64,000 bases of DNA, from assembly GCA_937901915.1 (NCBI GenBank), contig CALGUD010000148.1:1-64000 (forward strand), given 5' to 3'. The stretch's first letter is position 1. The number at the start of each line of letters is the position of its first letter. Below, piece by piece: positions 1 through 8,954 of the stretch. A program made the translations under genes and the position numbers. Source of the DNA: an uncultured Flavobacteriaceae bacterium. GTDB lineage: Bacteria > Bacteroidota > Bacteroidia > Flavobacteriales > Flavobacteriaceae. Under the pieces are notes generated by a model. It was not told where the DNA came from, searched no databases, and worked only from the letters and a program-made list of their open reading frames with translations.

Positions 1-377
1 TCGTGGCTTTCGTTTCTGAATTTATCCTTCCCGAAGTAGAAATTACTTCAATACAAAAAATTTTCTTTGCGGACTATGATCCGCCTCTTCTCAAACAGGA
101 TCTCAATATCCTGTACGATACCTTCCTGATTTGATTCTATTCCTTTTCCTCTGATTTCCTGAATGTTACGATTGTAATTATCTTTGGAATTATGGTTTAA
201 AAGAATCAATTCATTTTTTCATTCTTTTTTGATTTAGATATAGAAAACTACGGTTCGAAATATCACCCGAATGTAACGGAATTGAACTTCCGAAGCATGT
301 GTATTTAGGTATATAGAAAAAATGAATATTTGGATAGATCTGTTTTAAAATTTAGTTGCACAACAAAACTTTTTACA
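1..377. other. Intergenic / left-edge region, no confident gene
   Basis: This stretch precedes copA. Plus-strand frame 3 is open from the window edge to a TGA at 132-134, and a minus-strand frame is open from about 224 to a TGA at 48-50. Either could be the end of a gene, but both are short, neither has a convincing ATG and I recognise neither product. Bases 180-377 are AT-rich and hold no recognisable promoter box. I see nothing else that can be supported. Confidence 0.4.
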
Positions 378-2885
378 ATGACACACACCTATAAAATACA
401 CGGAATGACCTGCAATGGCTGTCGAAACCATGTGGAGCAGGTTTTGAATTCGGTTGAAGGCGTTATAAAGGCCACCGTTGATTTGGAAAGAGCAGAAGCA
501 AGTATCGAGATGGAAACCCATATCCATCTTGAGACCTTTCAAAAAGCCTTGATAGATGACGGTACGAGTTATACAATAGCAATGCCCGGCGATTTGGATG
601 CGGAAGCAGCGCATCAAGCCCACACGAAATCCGAAAAAATCAAGAACAGCGGCCCTGGCACGTATTACTGCCCTATGCAGTGCGAAGGCGACAAAACCTA
701 TGACAAACCGGGGGATTGTCCCGTTTGCGGAATGGATTTGGTAAAAGAAGTCGCGATTTCCGCAACTGCCACAAAATATACTTGCCCGATGCACCCTGAA
801 GTGGTTCAGGACGGTCCGGGTTCCTGCCCAAAATGTGGCATGGACTTAGTGCCTATGGAGCCTGACGATTCGGAGAAAGATGCAACGTATAAATCATTAC
901 TCCGTAAATTATGGATCGCAGTGGCCTTTACGCTTCCCATTTTCGTGATCGCGATGTCGGAAATGATCCCCAATAATCCATTGTACGATTTGATGGATAT
1001 GGAATATTGGAATTGGGTTCAGTTAGTTCTATCCATTCCAGTGGTTTTTTATGCTACATGGATGTTTTTTAAACGGGCATGGCGGTCCATTGTAACGTGG
1101 AATTTAAACATGTTTACACTTATTGGTATAGGTGCCGGGGCGGCATGGATATTTAGTGTGCTGGCTTTGTTTTTTCCGGAGTTTTTACCTGCTCAGTTCA
1201 AAACAGAAAGTGGTACGGTTCATTTATATTTTGAAGCTGCTACCGTTATTCTAACTCTAGTGCTGTTGGGGCAGTTATTGGAGGCCAGGGCACACAGTAA
1301 AACCAGCGGAGCTATTAAAGAGTTGATGAAATTGGCGCCTAATACGGCCGTAAAAATGATAAATGGCAAAGAAAAAGAAGTTTCAATTGATGATATACAA
1401 GTGGGTGATACTTTAAAGGTTAAACCCGGTGAAAAAATACCTGTGGATGGTATAATCAATCAGGGAAATGCATTTATAGATGAATCTGCAATTACCGGTG
1501 AACCAATACCTGTAGAAAAACAGGAAAATGACAAAGTGAGTTCAGGGACTATTAACGGAAATACATCTTTCCTTATGAGTGCTGAAAAAGTTGGAAGCGA
1601 AACCTTACTTTCCCAAATCATAAAAATGGTAAATGACGCAAGCAGGTCTAAAGCACCCATACAAAACCTTGCGGATAAAATATCAGGTTATTTTGTACCC
1701 GTGGTAGTTATAATTGCAATTATTACATTCCTGGTATGGAAATTTTTTGGACCGGAGCCAACGTGGGTATATGCATTTGTGAATGCCATAGCAGTGCTAA
1801 TTATTGCCTGCCCTTGTGCTTTAGGGTTGGCCACACCAATGTCGGTTATGGTAGGGGTAGGTAAAGGTGCAACGGCCGGGGTGTTGATTAAGAATGCCGA
1901 AGCGCTGGAAAGAATGAATAAAATAGATACACTTATTATTGATAAAACCGGGACAGTTACTGAAGGAAAGCCTTCTGTAGAAAAAGTTATTTCGGTTAGT
2001 AATTTATCAGATGATGAAGTAGCTCAATATATTACTTCTCTAAACAGTAACAGCGAACACCCCCTTGGGAAAGCTACAGTGAAGTTTGCCGAATCAAAAA
2101 AAATCGAACCTTTTGATGTTGTTGACTTTGAATCAGTAACAGGGAAAGGGGTTATTGGGAAGGTAAATGGCAAAAAAATAGGGCTGGGCAATACCGCCTT
2201 AGTAAATATGTATGAAGTAGAATATGGTGATGAAATTAATGACGAAATAACAGATCTGCAAAAGAAAGGAAAAACAGTTTCCATTTTATTTGTGGAAAAT
2301 AAAGTAACGGGTTATGTAGTTATTTCGGACGCCATTAAAAAAACAAGTAAAGAAGCTATTGCCATGCTGAAAAAGGATGGGGTTGAAGTGTTGATGCTTA
2401 CAGGCGACAATAAAAATACGGCTAAAACCGTGGCTGATGAGCTTAATTTATCCGGTTTTATTGCAGAATGTTTACCGGAGGATAAATTAAAAGAGGTGGA
2501 AAGGCTACAGTCCGAGGGCAAAAAAGTAGCTATGGCAGGCGATGGTATTAATGATGCACCGGCACTTGCTAAAGCCGATGTTGGAATTGCCATGGGTACC
2601 GGAACTGATGTGGCTATGGAAAGTGCCCAGATTACTTTGGTTAAAGGTGATTTAAAAGGAATAATGAAAGCCAGGAACCTGAGCCGGAAAGTAATGCGTA
2701 ATATTAAACAAAATTTATTCTTTGCATTAATATACAACACCCTTGGCGTGCCAGTAGCTGCCGGAGTGTTGTTCCCGATTTTCGGAATTTTATTGTCACC
2801 TATGCTTGCAGCGTTAGCAATGAGTTTTAGTTCGGTTTCAGTGATTGCAAATGCATTACGGTTACGTACTGCATCTATTGATTAA
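378..2885 (+). CDS. copA: Copper-exporting P1B-type ATPase
   Basis: Inner-membrane pump expected to export Cu(I) using ATP. The start at 378 is preferred over an upstream in-frame ATG at 330 because the HMA domain begins directly with it (GMTCNGC at residues 9-15). Two cysteine modules follow at about 98-121 and 136-158, each C-P-M ... C-P-x-C-G-M-D-L. The P-type core is complete: TGE at 373-375, the CPC metal site at 478-480, the phosphorylated DKTGT at 522, HP at 561-562 and GDGINDAP at 721-728. About 835 residues and eight predicted membrane spans fit the family. The first ~600 bases are clearly GC-richer than the rest, suggesting a mosaic gene. Ag(I) is a possible alternative substrate. 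No regulator gene lies next to it in the window. Confidence 0.95.
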   Translation: MTHTYKIHGMTCNGCRNHVEQVLNSVEGVIKATVDLERAEASIEMETHIHLETFQKALIDDGTSYTIAMPGDLDAEAAHQAHTKSEKIKNSGPGTYYCPMQCEGDKTYDKPGDCPVCGMDLVKEVAISATATKYTCPMHPEVVQDGPGSCPKCGMDLVPMEPDDSEKDATYKSLLRKLWIAVAFTLPIFVIAMSEMIPNNPLYDLMDMEYWNWVQLVLSIPVVFYATWMFFKRAWRSIVTWNLNMFTLIGIGAGAAWIFSVLALFFPEFLPAQFKTESGTVHLYFEAATVILTLVLLGQLLEARAHSKTSGAIKELMKLAPNTAVKMINGKEKEVSIDDIQVGDTLKVKPGEKIPVDGIINQGNAFIDESAITGEPIPVEKQENDKVSSGTINGNTSFLMSAEKVGSETLLSQIIKMVNDASRSKAPIQNLADKISGYFVPVVVIIAIITFLVWKFFGPEPTWVYAFVNAIAVLIIACPCALGLATPMSVMVGVGKGATAGVLIKNAEALERMNKIDTLIIDKTGTVTEGKPSVEKVISVSNLSDDEVAQYITSLNSNSEHPLGKATVKFAESKKIEPFDVVDFESVTGKGVIGKVNGKKIGLGNTALVNMYEVEYGDEINDEITDLQKKGKTVSILFVENKVTGYVVISDAIKKTSKEAIAMLKKDGVEVLMLTGDNKNTAKTVADELNLSGFIAECLPEDKLKEVERLQSEGKKVAMAGDGINDAPALAKADVGIAMGTGTDVAMESAQITLVKGDLKGIMKARNLSRKVMRNIKQNLFFALIYNTLGVPVAAGVLFPIFGILLSPMLAALAMSFSSVSVIANALRLRTASID

Positions 2886-2990
2886 CCCATTATAGATTGG
2901 CCTAAACAATTGTTATAAGTAGGGCACATTATTTTTCGGGATGAAGAAACAAAATAACTAATTTTGGGACTTCATAATACAACTTCTATA

Positions 2991-3815
2991 ATGATTAATG
3001 AGAAACTATTAAATAGAAAAGGGGCCAGAAAAATTCTGGATGTTCCCTTTGAAGTTTTGGAATTACTAAATAAAGGAAAAATAGAAACCGTTAATCTTAC
3101 CGAATGGTTGGCAGTTGACCACATTGCATTAATCCGTAGTACTTTTCCTGAAATCGGAGTTTCTGAAAAAAACATTAACATTATAGCCGAAAAAATAACC
3201 GATCAAAAGAAACCTTCTGCAATGAGTACCATAAAGCTAATTGGTGCTTCTCTACATGAAGTTTATTCCGGTAAAAGTGATTATTATTCTCTTTTTAAAG
3301 ACTTGAGTAACCATGTTTCAGATAGTATACGCTGCTATGCACCGTATTTAATTTCGTTAAATAAAAATTTCAATATTGAAGAAAAATTAAATCAATCCAT
3401 GTTATTAGTAGCAGACAAACATTTTGGTGTGCGGGAAGTTGTATGGATGGCTTTACGCCCGGAGATTGAAAGAAATCTGAATGTAGCAATTTCTTTTTTG
3501 AGCAAATGGGCAGCGAATAAAGATGAAAACATACGAAGGTTTACAACCGAATCAACCCGTCCCAGAGGTGTGTGGTGTAAACATATAGAAACTTTAAAAG
3601 AAAACCCGGAATTAGCATTGCCAGTTTTGGAAAAATTAAAATCGGACCCATCCAAATATGTTCAGGACAGTGTTGGGAATTGGCTTAATGATGCTAGTAA
3701 AACCCGTCCGGATTTTGTTATTGAACTTTGCGAAAAATGGCTCATAGAATCGTCTGCCAATGAAACAAAAAAAATAATAAAAAAAGCCATGCGAAGTATT
3801 GAGAAAATAGGATAG
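2991..3815 (+). CDS. AlkD-like DNA alkylation repair (HEAT-like) protein
   Basis: All-helical protein of about 274 residues resembling the DNA alkylation repair family (AlkC/AlkD, HEAT-like repeats), which in characterised members excises alkylated bases. Helical repeats run through the whole chain, and the segment REVVWMALRP ... DENIRRFTTESTRPRGVW (about residues 145-195) has the family's conserved Arg/Trp-rich look, as does KYVQDSVGNWLNDASK near 230. The start at 2991 (MINEKLLNRKGARK) is preferred to the ATG 27 bases upstream, which adds only an unconserved-looking peptide. It stands alone, 105 bases after copA. The family is likely, but glycosylase activity is inferred. No signal peptide is seen. 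Confidence 0.7.
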   Translation: MINEKLLNRKGARKILDVPFEVLELLNKGKIETVNLTEWLAVDHIALIRSTFPEIGVSEKNINIIAEKITDQKKPSAMSTIKLIGASLHEVYSGKSDYYSLFKDLSNHVSDSIRCYAPYLISLNKNFNIEEKLNQSMLLVADKHFGVREVVWMALRPEIERNLNVAISFLSKWAANKDENIRRFTTESTRPRGVWCKHIETLKENPELALPVLEKLKSDPSKYVQDSVGNWLNDASKTRPDFVIELCEKWLIESSANETKKIIKKAMRSIEKIG

Positions 3816-3867
3816 ATTATTTGCTATATTTTTAAATACATCTGGTATTAAAAGATTTACATGAAGA

Positions 3868-3880
3868 CCACACGTTGTGG
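3868..3880. promoter_or_regulatory. Small inverted repeat upstream of the toxin-antitoxin pair
   Basis: The sequence CCACA-CGT-TGTGG is a perfect 5+3+5 inverted repeat 54 bases before the antitoxin ATG. Toxin-antitoxin operons usually repress themselves at palindromes near their promoter, so this is a candidate operator. It is short and could be chance. Confidence 0.25.
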
Positions 3881-3933
3881 AGAATTTGAGAAAAAAATTT
3901 AGGAATGAGCAGAATTTTTGATTACATTTAAAT

Positions 3934-4137
3934 ATGCAAATTGAAAGAACAAAAAAAGAAATACTTATCCGGCTATCTTCAGGAACAGATCTGGTTGGTC
4001 TACAACGAATTTTGGATTATCTAAAGTTTCGCGAAATTGCATCAAAAAGTATAGCATCCCAAAAACAAATTGATGAGTTATCTTCCGAATCAAAATCCTC
4101 CTGGTGGACTAAAAATAAAAGTCGGTTCGTGAAGTGA
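3934..4137 (+). CDS. Putative antitoxin of a PIN-domain toxin
   Basis: A 67-residue charged protein directly upstream of a PIN-domain gene, with which it overlaps in a GTGA (stop TGA inside the GTG start). That arrangement is typical of type II toxin-antitoxin pairs, where a small antitoxin binds and neutralises a VapC-like ribonuclease. The N-terminal half (IERTKKEILIRLSS...) could form a small DNA-binding or dimerisation fold. The Trp/Lys-rich tail (KSSWWTKNKSRF) resembles the toxin-binding tails of antitoxins. I do not recognise the exact antitoxin family; the call rests on size and context. Confidence 0.6.
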   Translation: MQIERTKKEILIRLSSGTDLVGLQRILDYLKFREIASKSIASQKQIDELSSESKSSWWTKNKSRFVK

Positions 4138-4571
4138 AAATCGTTGTAGATACTAATATTTTATTTAGCGGACTTTTAAGCCCAAAAGGAACAATAAGTG
4201 ATCTTTTACTGAATTCTTCAGACACATTTGATTTTTATTCACCAACTTTCGTGCTTGATGAGCTTCATAATCACAAAAACAAATTATTAAAACTTTCCGG
4301 ATATTCTGGAAAAGAATTGGATTTTCTACTTCGAATTTTATTCAAAAAGATTGACCTGATTGATCTGGAAACAATTCAACAACAGACTTGGAAAAATGCA
4401 ATTACTCTCGCCGAAAATATAGATGAATTTGATGCTCCCTTTATTGCACTTGCAATGGAATTGGATGCTGCAATATGGACTGGAGACAAGAAATTAATCA
4501 AAGGCCTGAACAAAAAAGGGATTGATTGGATTTTGACAACTGAAACTATAGCCAGAATAAGAAACGAATAA
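4134..4571 (+). CDS. PIN-domain toxin (VapC-like putative ribonuclease)
   Basis: PIN-domain protein of 145 residues, probably a metal-dependent RNase. It opens with the typical strand plus first acidic ligand (IVVDTNILFSG, D6). E43 (VLDELHNHKNKL), D100 (DEFDAPFIALA) and D118 (IWTGDKKL) complete the usual four-acid site, so it looks catalytically intact. It starts with GTG at 4134, overlapping the stop codon of the upstream antitoxin gene, which implies coupled translation. It matches the 'putative toxin-antitoxin system toxin component, PIN family' type more than classical VapC. The RNA target cannot be told from sequence. Confidence 0.85.
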   Translation: MKIVVDTNILFSGLLSPKGTISDLLLNSSDTFDFYSPTFVLDELHNHKNKLLKLSGYSGKELDFLLRILFKKIDLIDLETIQQQTWKNAITLAENIDEFDAPFIALAMELDAAIWTGDKKLIKGLNKKGIDWILTTETIARIRNE

Positions 4572-4727
4572 TTAAAAAATGAATCAATAGTGCATCTTCT
4601 TGCATTTAAAGATACAAAAGTAAACGTAGAGGGAATAAATGAACGTAGGCACTCCTTTATCGTTCGTCAAATTCCTCAGATTTGAACATCCGATGATCAA
4701 TCAGGTAAACAACTTGTATTCATCACT

Positions 4728-5687
4728 TTATTCAACCATTTTAACGGAATTAATAAATCCATTTGAGTCATATTCTTTAACAGGGTTTTGTGGGTCAGTT
4801 ATCCATTCTCCGTCCACAACAAATTTATAATGGCATTTACCACCTGTTAAATCAAGTTCAGCAACCCAGCCACTATCTGTTTTAGTCATTATGTTTTTGT
4901 TTTTATCCCAATCATTAAAAGTACCGGCCAGGGCAACTTTATCCGCATTTTCAAATCCTTTCAGGATAAAATTCACTTGTTTTTTAACGTAAATTATAGA
5001 ATTGTAAGTTAAGAACCTGTTTAGTCTTCTATGCGGGTTTTTTGCATCATGGGTCCAATGTCCGTCAACTATGAATTTATATTCGTACTTACCGGGATCT
5101 AAATTGAGGGGTAAAGACCAGCCATTATTTACTTTTTTCATTTTAAAAGCGTGTTCGTCCCATTTATTAAAAGTTCCGGTAAGTACTACTTGTTTAGCAT
5201 CTTCGTGGCCTTGAAGAAAAAAATGAGCATTGGCATTTTCAGTCGGAAAATTAGTATACATTTTTAAATTATAAACATCAAGCCAATAACCATCTTTCGC
5301 TGCCTGTGTGATATTTTCAAACTTCTTGTGGGGTTCTGCCCAGTATTGTTCATTAATGATAAATTTAAATTCCCAGGAAAAAGAATGATCAAGATTTTTA
5401 ATATTTTCCCTGAATTCATATGTGTACGAACCTGTTTTTGTCATACACCATTTATTTTTGGCCCAGTCATTAAATTCTCCGGAAACATGAACATTAACTA
5501 TATCTAAATCATCCAAATCTATTTTTTTGGAAGTATTATCCTTTGTGGCTTTATTATAATCCCTGGTATCAAAAATGAAAACCACCTCATCCCCTTCAAA
5601 ACAGTATCCAGTAGGGTTTGTTTGAGCAAACAACAATCCCGTAGCACTGAAAAAAAATAAGATAGTATGTATGAGTATATTCTTCAT
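4728..5687 (-). CDS. Secreted protein with three CBM48/AMPK-like glycogen-binding domains
   Basis: A 319-residue exported protein with a clear signal peptide (MKNILIHTILFFFSATGLLFAQ). Three tandem domains of the CBM48 / AMPK glycogen-binding type can be read. The second and third are obvious (VVLTGTFNKWDEHAFKMKK ... KYEYKFIVDGHW and VALAGTFNDWDKNKNIMTK ... KCHYKFVVDGEW). The first is more divergent (VHVSGEFNDWAKNKWCMTK ... WEFKFIINEQYW). Such domains bind alpha-glucans or, in other families, act as protein-interaction modules. No catalytic domain is present. The start codon shares one base with the stop codon of the upstream protease gene (TAATG), so the two are probably translated together. 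Ligand unknown. Confidence 0.75.
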   Translation of the reverse strand: MKNILIHTILFFFSATGLLFAQTNPTGYCFEGDEVVFIFDTRDYNKATKDNTSKKIDLDDLDIVNVHVSGEFNDWAKNKWCMTKTGSYTYEFRENIKNLDHSFSWEFKFIINEQYWAEPHKKFENITQAAKDGYWLDVYNLKMYTNFPTENANAHFFLQGHEDAKQVVLTGTFNKWDEHAFKMKKVNNGWSLPLNLDPGKYEYKFIVDGHWTHDAKNPHRRLNRFLTYNSIIYVKKQVNFILKGFENADKVALAGTFNDWDKNKNIMTKTDSGWVAELDLTGGKCHYKFVVDGEWITDPQNPVKEYDSNGFINSVKMVE

Positions 5688-6658
5688 TAATTTTTCACAT
5701 AAGGATGAGTAACAAAATATAGTTTTTCCTTTTTATAGTTAATGATAATTCGTTTCATTGCAATAAATTCATATCCCAGGATACCATCTAATTTTGTGCC
5801 ATAAGCACTTTCCATTCCCGACAGATTGGTTAAAATGGTACGCATTACACCACAGTATATTCTATTGTTAAGCTTAACATTATATAATTTTCCTGCGAGA
5901 ACTTGTTTTTCACCTTTTCCGGCACCTAACATTTTTACCCTTCTCACAATCCTGAAATTTTGCTTCACTTTTTTAGAAACCTGGCTGCTAAGTTGATTTA
6001 TTTCTGCCCCAGTGTCTAATCCAAAGTTAACCTTTTCATTGTTCACAAAACAGTTTAATACGATGGTATGCTTTTTTAATTTAAAAGAGACACTATCTGC
6101 AATTTCTTCCAAAAAAATCTCTTTATCAATACGGTTACCTGAAAGGGTAGTCTTAAAGAGCGTTATTTGTTTAAGGTAGAAATCAATAAAGATTTCATAA
6201 TTTTTCAGGATATTAAAACCTATAATACCTAGAATTTCTTCTTTTTTTCTTTTTTCAATATGTGAAAGGTCAATCACATCCGAATCAATATTTTTGATCT
6301 TAAAAGTATTCAGGGTCAATTTGTCTATTTTAGCTAAAATAGTTTTGTCTACCGTACTGCTTACACCTGATGTACTTCGGCTTCTATGGTCATAAAAATC
6401 ATTAAAATGCACTTTGTTAAGAATCAGGCTTTCTGCACCGGTATCAATAATGAAATTTCCTTTTTGACCATTTACGCTTGCTTTAATAACAATGAGATGG
6501 TCAGCTAAACTAAAAGGTATACGAATAGTATTTTCAGTGATATATTCTGCATCCGGAAAGATAATTTGCTGTGTTTTAAAAGAAGAGGAATTACCATAGG
6601 CAATTATTCCTGAAAGGGTAAGGATAAGAAAAATTAAACATCTTATATTCAAATTCAT
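5687..6658 (-). CDS. Secreted retropepsin-like aspartic protease with two DTGA motifs
   Basis: A 323-residue exported protein with an N-terminal signal or anchor segment (about residues 5-22). Two copies of the aspartic protease motif are present, IIDTGAESL at D72 and LDTGAEINQ at D215. Each half ends with a matching strand (GIIGFNIL near 145-152; GILGYEF in the second half). This looks like an internally duplicated, pepsin-like single chain built from two retropepsin halves, so both catalytic aspartates are in one polypeptide. It is the first gene of a two-gene unit with the CBM48-type protein. Substrate unknown; a periplasmic or lipid-anchored role is inferred. Confidence 0.75.
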   Translation of the reverse strand: MNLNIRCLIFLILTLSGIIAYGNSSSFKTQQIIFPDAEYITENTIRIPFSLADHLIVIKASVNGQKGNFIIDTGAESLILNKVHFNDFYDHRSRSTSGVSSTVDKTILAKIDKLTLNTFKIKNIDSDVIDLSHIEKRKKEEILGIIGFNILKNYEIFIDFYLKQITLFKTTLSGNRIDKEIFLEEIADSVSFKLKKHTIVLNCFVNNEKVNFGLDTGAEINQLSSQVSKKVKQNFRIVRRVKMLGAGKGEKQVLAGKLYNVKLNNRIYCGVMRTILTNLSGMESAYGTKLDGILGYEFIAMKRIIINYKKEKLYFVTHPYVKN

Positions 6659-6734
6659 TATTTAACTGGTATAGATATATAAAAGACGACCAATTATCAT
6701 AACTGTTACAAGGGAAAAACAAAATAAATAAAAA

Positions 6735-6775
6735 AACCCGCTTCTGTTTCAAATTACAAAAGCGGGTTATGTTTT
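6735..6775. terminator. Intrinsic terminator, probably bidirectional
   Basis: The arms AACCCGCTT (6735-6743) and AAGCGGGTT (6760-6768) pair perfectly across a 16-base loop. An A-run on the left and a T-run on the right give a U-tract in both directions. It lies 13 bases beyond the groEL stop, so it should terminate the groESL transcript on the minus strand. Confidence 0.85.
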
Positions 6776-6788
6776 TATTAAAATGAAA

Positions 6789-8420
6789 TTACATCATTCC
6801 CGGCATTCCGCCGCCACCCATTGGAGGCATAGCAGGAGCATCTTCCTTAATATTTATTAAAGCACATTCGGTAGTAAGGATCATACCGGCAACTGACGCA
6901 GCATTTTCCAACGCAATACGGGTTACCTTTTTAGGATCAATAATACCTGCTTTCAGCATATCAACATAGGCATTAGATTTCGCATCATATCCGAAGTCTT
7001 TCTTGCCTTCTAAAACTTTTGCGATTACTACAGAACCTTCGCCTCCGGCATTTTCTACAATAATTCTCAAAGGAGATTCAATAGCCTTAGCAATAATTTG
7101 AATACCTGTTGTTTCATCAAGTGAATCGGATGTTAAGTTGTCAAGAACTGATTTAGCTCTGATTAAAGCCACACCACCACCTGCAACAATTCCTTCTTCA
7201 ACAGCAGCTCTTGTAGCATGTAATGCATCATCAACCCTGTCTTTTTTCTCTTTCATTTCTACTTCAGATGCTGCTCCTACATATAATACTGCAACACCAC
7301 CGGCTAATTTGGCCAATCTTTCCTGAAGTTTTTCTTTATCGTAATCGGAAGTTGTAGACTCTATTTGGGATTTGAGCTGATTTACCCTTCCTTTAATATC
7401 ACTTTTATTTCCTGAACCATTCACAATAGTAGTGTTGTCTTTATCTATTGTAACGGTTTCGGCAGTTCCCAACATATCTAAAGATGCATTCTCAAGTGAG
7501 AAGCCTCTTTCTTCTGAAATCACAGTACCACCTGTTAAAATTGCAATATCTTCAAGCATTGCTTTTCTTCTGTCACCAAAACCAGGTGCTTTAACGGCAG
7601 CAATTTTTAATCCTCCTCTTAATTTATTAACTACAAGGGTAGCCAAAGCCTGTCCTTCTACATCTTCAGCAATAATTAAAAGCGGTCTTCCCGATTGAGC
7701 TACCGGTTCAAGGATCGGTAAAATTTCCTGTAGATTGGATATTTTCTTATCAAACAATAAAATGTATGGATTTTCTAAATCCGCTATCATTTTATCGGTG
7801 TCAGTCACAAAATATGGAGAAAGATAACCCCTGTCAAACTGCATACCTTCAACAATATCAACATAGGTGTCAGTTCCTTTGGCTTCTTCTACAGTGATAA
7901 CACCTTCGTTACCCACTTTGCTGAAAGCCTGGGCAATTAAATCACCGATAGTTTCATCATTATTAGCCGAAATGGAAGCTACTTGTTTAATCTTCTCGGT
8001 TGAATTACCAACTTTTTGTGCCTGTTTTTCTAAATTAGTAACGATGGCTGCAACGGCTTTGTCAATACCTCTTTTTAAATCCATAGGATTAGCACCGGCA
8101 GCTACGTTTTTAAGTCCTTCTTTTACGATTGCTTGAGCTAAAATAGTGGCAGTAGTTGTACCATCACCGGCTTCATCGTTAGTTTTGGATGCAACTTCTT
8201 TAACCATTTGTGCGCCCATATTTTCTAACTCATTTTCGAGTTCAATTTCTTTGGCTACAGAAACACCATCTTTTGTAACCTGAGGGGCACCGAATGATTT
8301 ACTAATAATTACATTTCTGCCTTTTGGGCCTAAAGTAACTTTTACTGCTTCTGCAAGTTTGTCAATACCTCGCTTAAGGCCGTCACGAGCATCTATATTA
8401 AATTTTATGTCTTTTGCCAT
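6789..8420 (-). CDS. groEL: 60 kDa chaperonin GroEL
   Basis: Cytoplasmic chaperonin that folds proteins in an ATP-driven double-ring cage with GroES. The 543 residues match the family length. The N-terminus MAKDIKFNIDARDGLKRG, the nucleotide site GDGTTT at 85-90, and the glycine/methionine-rich tail (GGGGMPGMM) are all present. It lies 105 bases downstream of groES on the same strand and ends just before a strong terminator. The spacer between the two genes carries short hairpins. I see no CIRCE element upstream, so HrcA control is not supported here. Confidence 0.98.
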   Translation of the reverse strand: MAKDIKFNIDARDGLKRGIDKLAEAVKVTLGPKGRNVIISKSFGAPQVTKDGVSVAKEIELENELENMGAQMVKEVASKTNDEAGDGTTTATILAQAIVKEGLKNVAAGANPMDLKRGIDKAVAAIVTNLEKQAQKVGNSTEKIKQVASISANNDETIGDLIAQAFSKVGNEGVITVEEAKGTDTYVDIVEGMQFDRGYLSPYFVTDTDKMIADLENPYILLFDKKISNLQEILPILEPVAQSGRPLLIIAEDVEGQALATLVVNKLRGGLKIAAVKAPGFGDRRKAMLEDIAILTGGTVISEERGFSLENASLDMLGTAETVTIDKDNTTIVNGSGNKSDIKGRVNQLKSQIESTTSDYDKEKLQERLAKLAGGVAVLYVGAASEVEMKEKKDRVDDALHATRAAVEEGIVAGGGVALIRAKSVLDNLTSDSLDETTGIQIIAKAIESPLRIIVENAGGEGSVVIAKVLEGKKDFGYDAKSNAYVDMLKAGIIDPKKVTRIALENAASVAGMILTTECALINIKEDAPAMPPMGGGGMPGMM

Positions 8421-8525
8421 TTTTTGAAAGTTTTATTTTCATTCCCATAAAAACGGGAAGTTATTTTAATTATACTTTTTTACTGTGATGATTTTCCCGA
8501 TGTACCGGGGAGGATAAGAGCGAGT

Positions 8526-8804
8526 TTAAACAATCGCTAAAATTTCATCTTCTCGCATCATTACATAATCAACCCCGTCAAGTTTTATGTCAGTATGCCC
8601 GTACTTTGCATATAATACGGTATCACCTACTTTCACTGTAATAGGATTTTCTTTAGTACCTGGACCTACTGCTACAACCTTGCCTTTTTGTTGCTTTTCT
8701 TTGGCAGTGTCCGGGATAATAATACCAGAAGCTGTTTTGGTTTCTGCAGGAGCGGGTTCTATCAGAACTCTGTCCGCAAGAGGTTTAATGTTTAATTTAG
8801 CCAT
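8526..8804 (-). CDS. groES: 10 kDa co-chaperonin GroES
   Basis: Lid subunit of the GroEL machine, 92 residues, as expected for the family. It begins MAKLNIKPLADRVLIEPAPAE, carries the mobile-loop region (KTASGIIIPDTAKEKQQ) at about 22-39 and ends with the usual MMREDEILAIV. It is the first gene of the groES-groEL pair. No TAnnTTTG box stands out in the 90 bases upstream, so the promoter was not located. Confidence 0.98.
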   Translation of the reverse strand: MAKLNIKPLADRVLIEPAPAETKTASGIIIPDTAKEKQQKGKVVAVGPGTKENPITVKVGDTVLYAKYGHTDIKLDGVDYVMMREDEILAIV

Positions 8805-8900
8805 TTTTATAACTTTTGATTAATTAATTTTAATTAGATTAACTGGAGTAGTCAGGCAGAAATTATGCCAATGCTCTTTAACTGACATTCTGCAAAATAA

Positions 8901-8929
8901 AATGCCAGCTTGTCAGACAAACCGGCATT
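8901..8929 (-). terminator. Hairpin terminator after secG
   Basis: Arms 8901-8914 (AATGCCAGCTTGTC) and 8916-8929 (GACAAACCGGCATT) pair with about two mismatches over 14 bases. On the minus strand the stem is followed by TTTTATTTTG, a U-rich tract. It lies 25 bases after the secG stop and before groES. Confidence 0.75.
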
Positions 8930-8954
8930 CATATATTTTATATCAGCATTTACT

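Noticed and set aside
3..134. Open frame on the plus strand running in from the left edge, and a competing minus-strand frame at 48-224
   Set aside because: Both are short, lack a convincing start and match no family I know; they cannot both be real and neither can be chosen from the sequence alone.
4615..4622. A minus-strand TACTTTTG box downstream of the PIN gene that could drive an antisense RNA into the toxin gene
   Set aside because: There is no TTG at the expected distance and a single 8-base degenerate match in AT-rich DNA is weak evidence.
4639..4830. Plus-strand ORF of 63 codons
   Set aside because: It overlaps the 3' end of the CBM48-type gene on the other strand and has no recognisable product.
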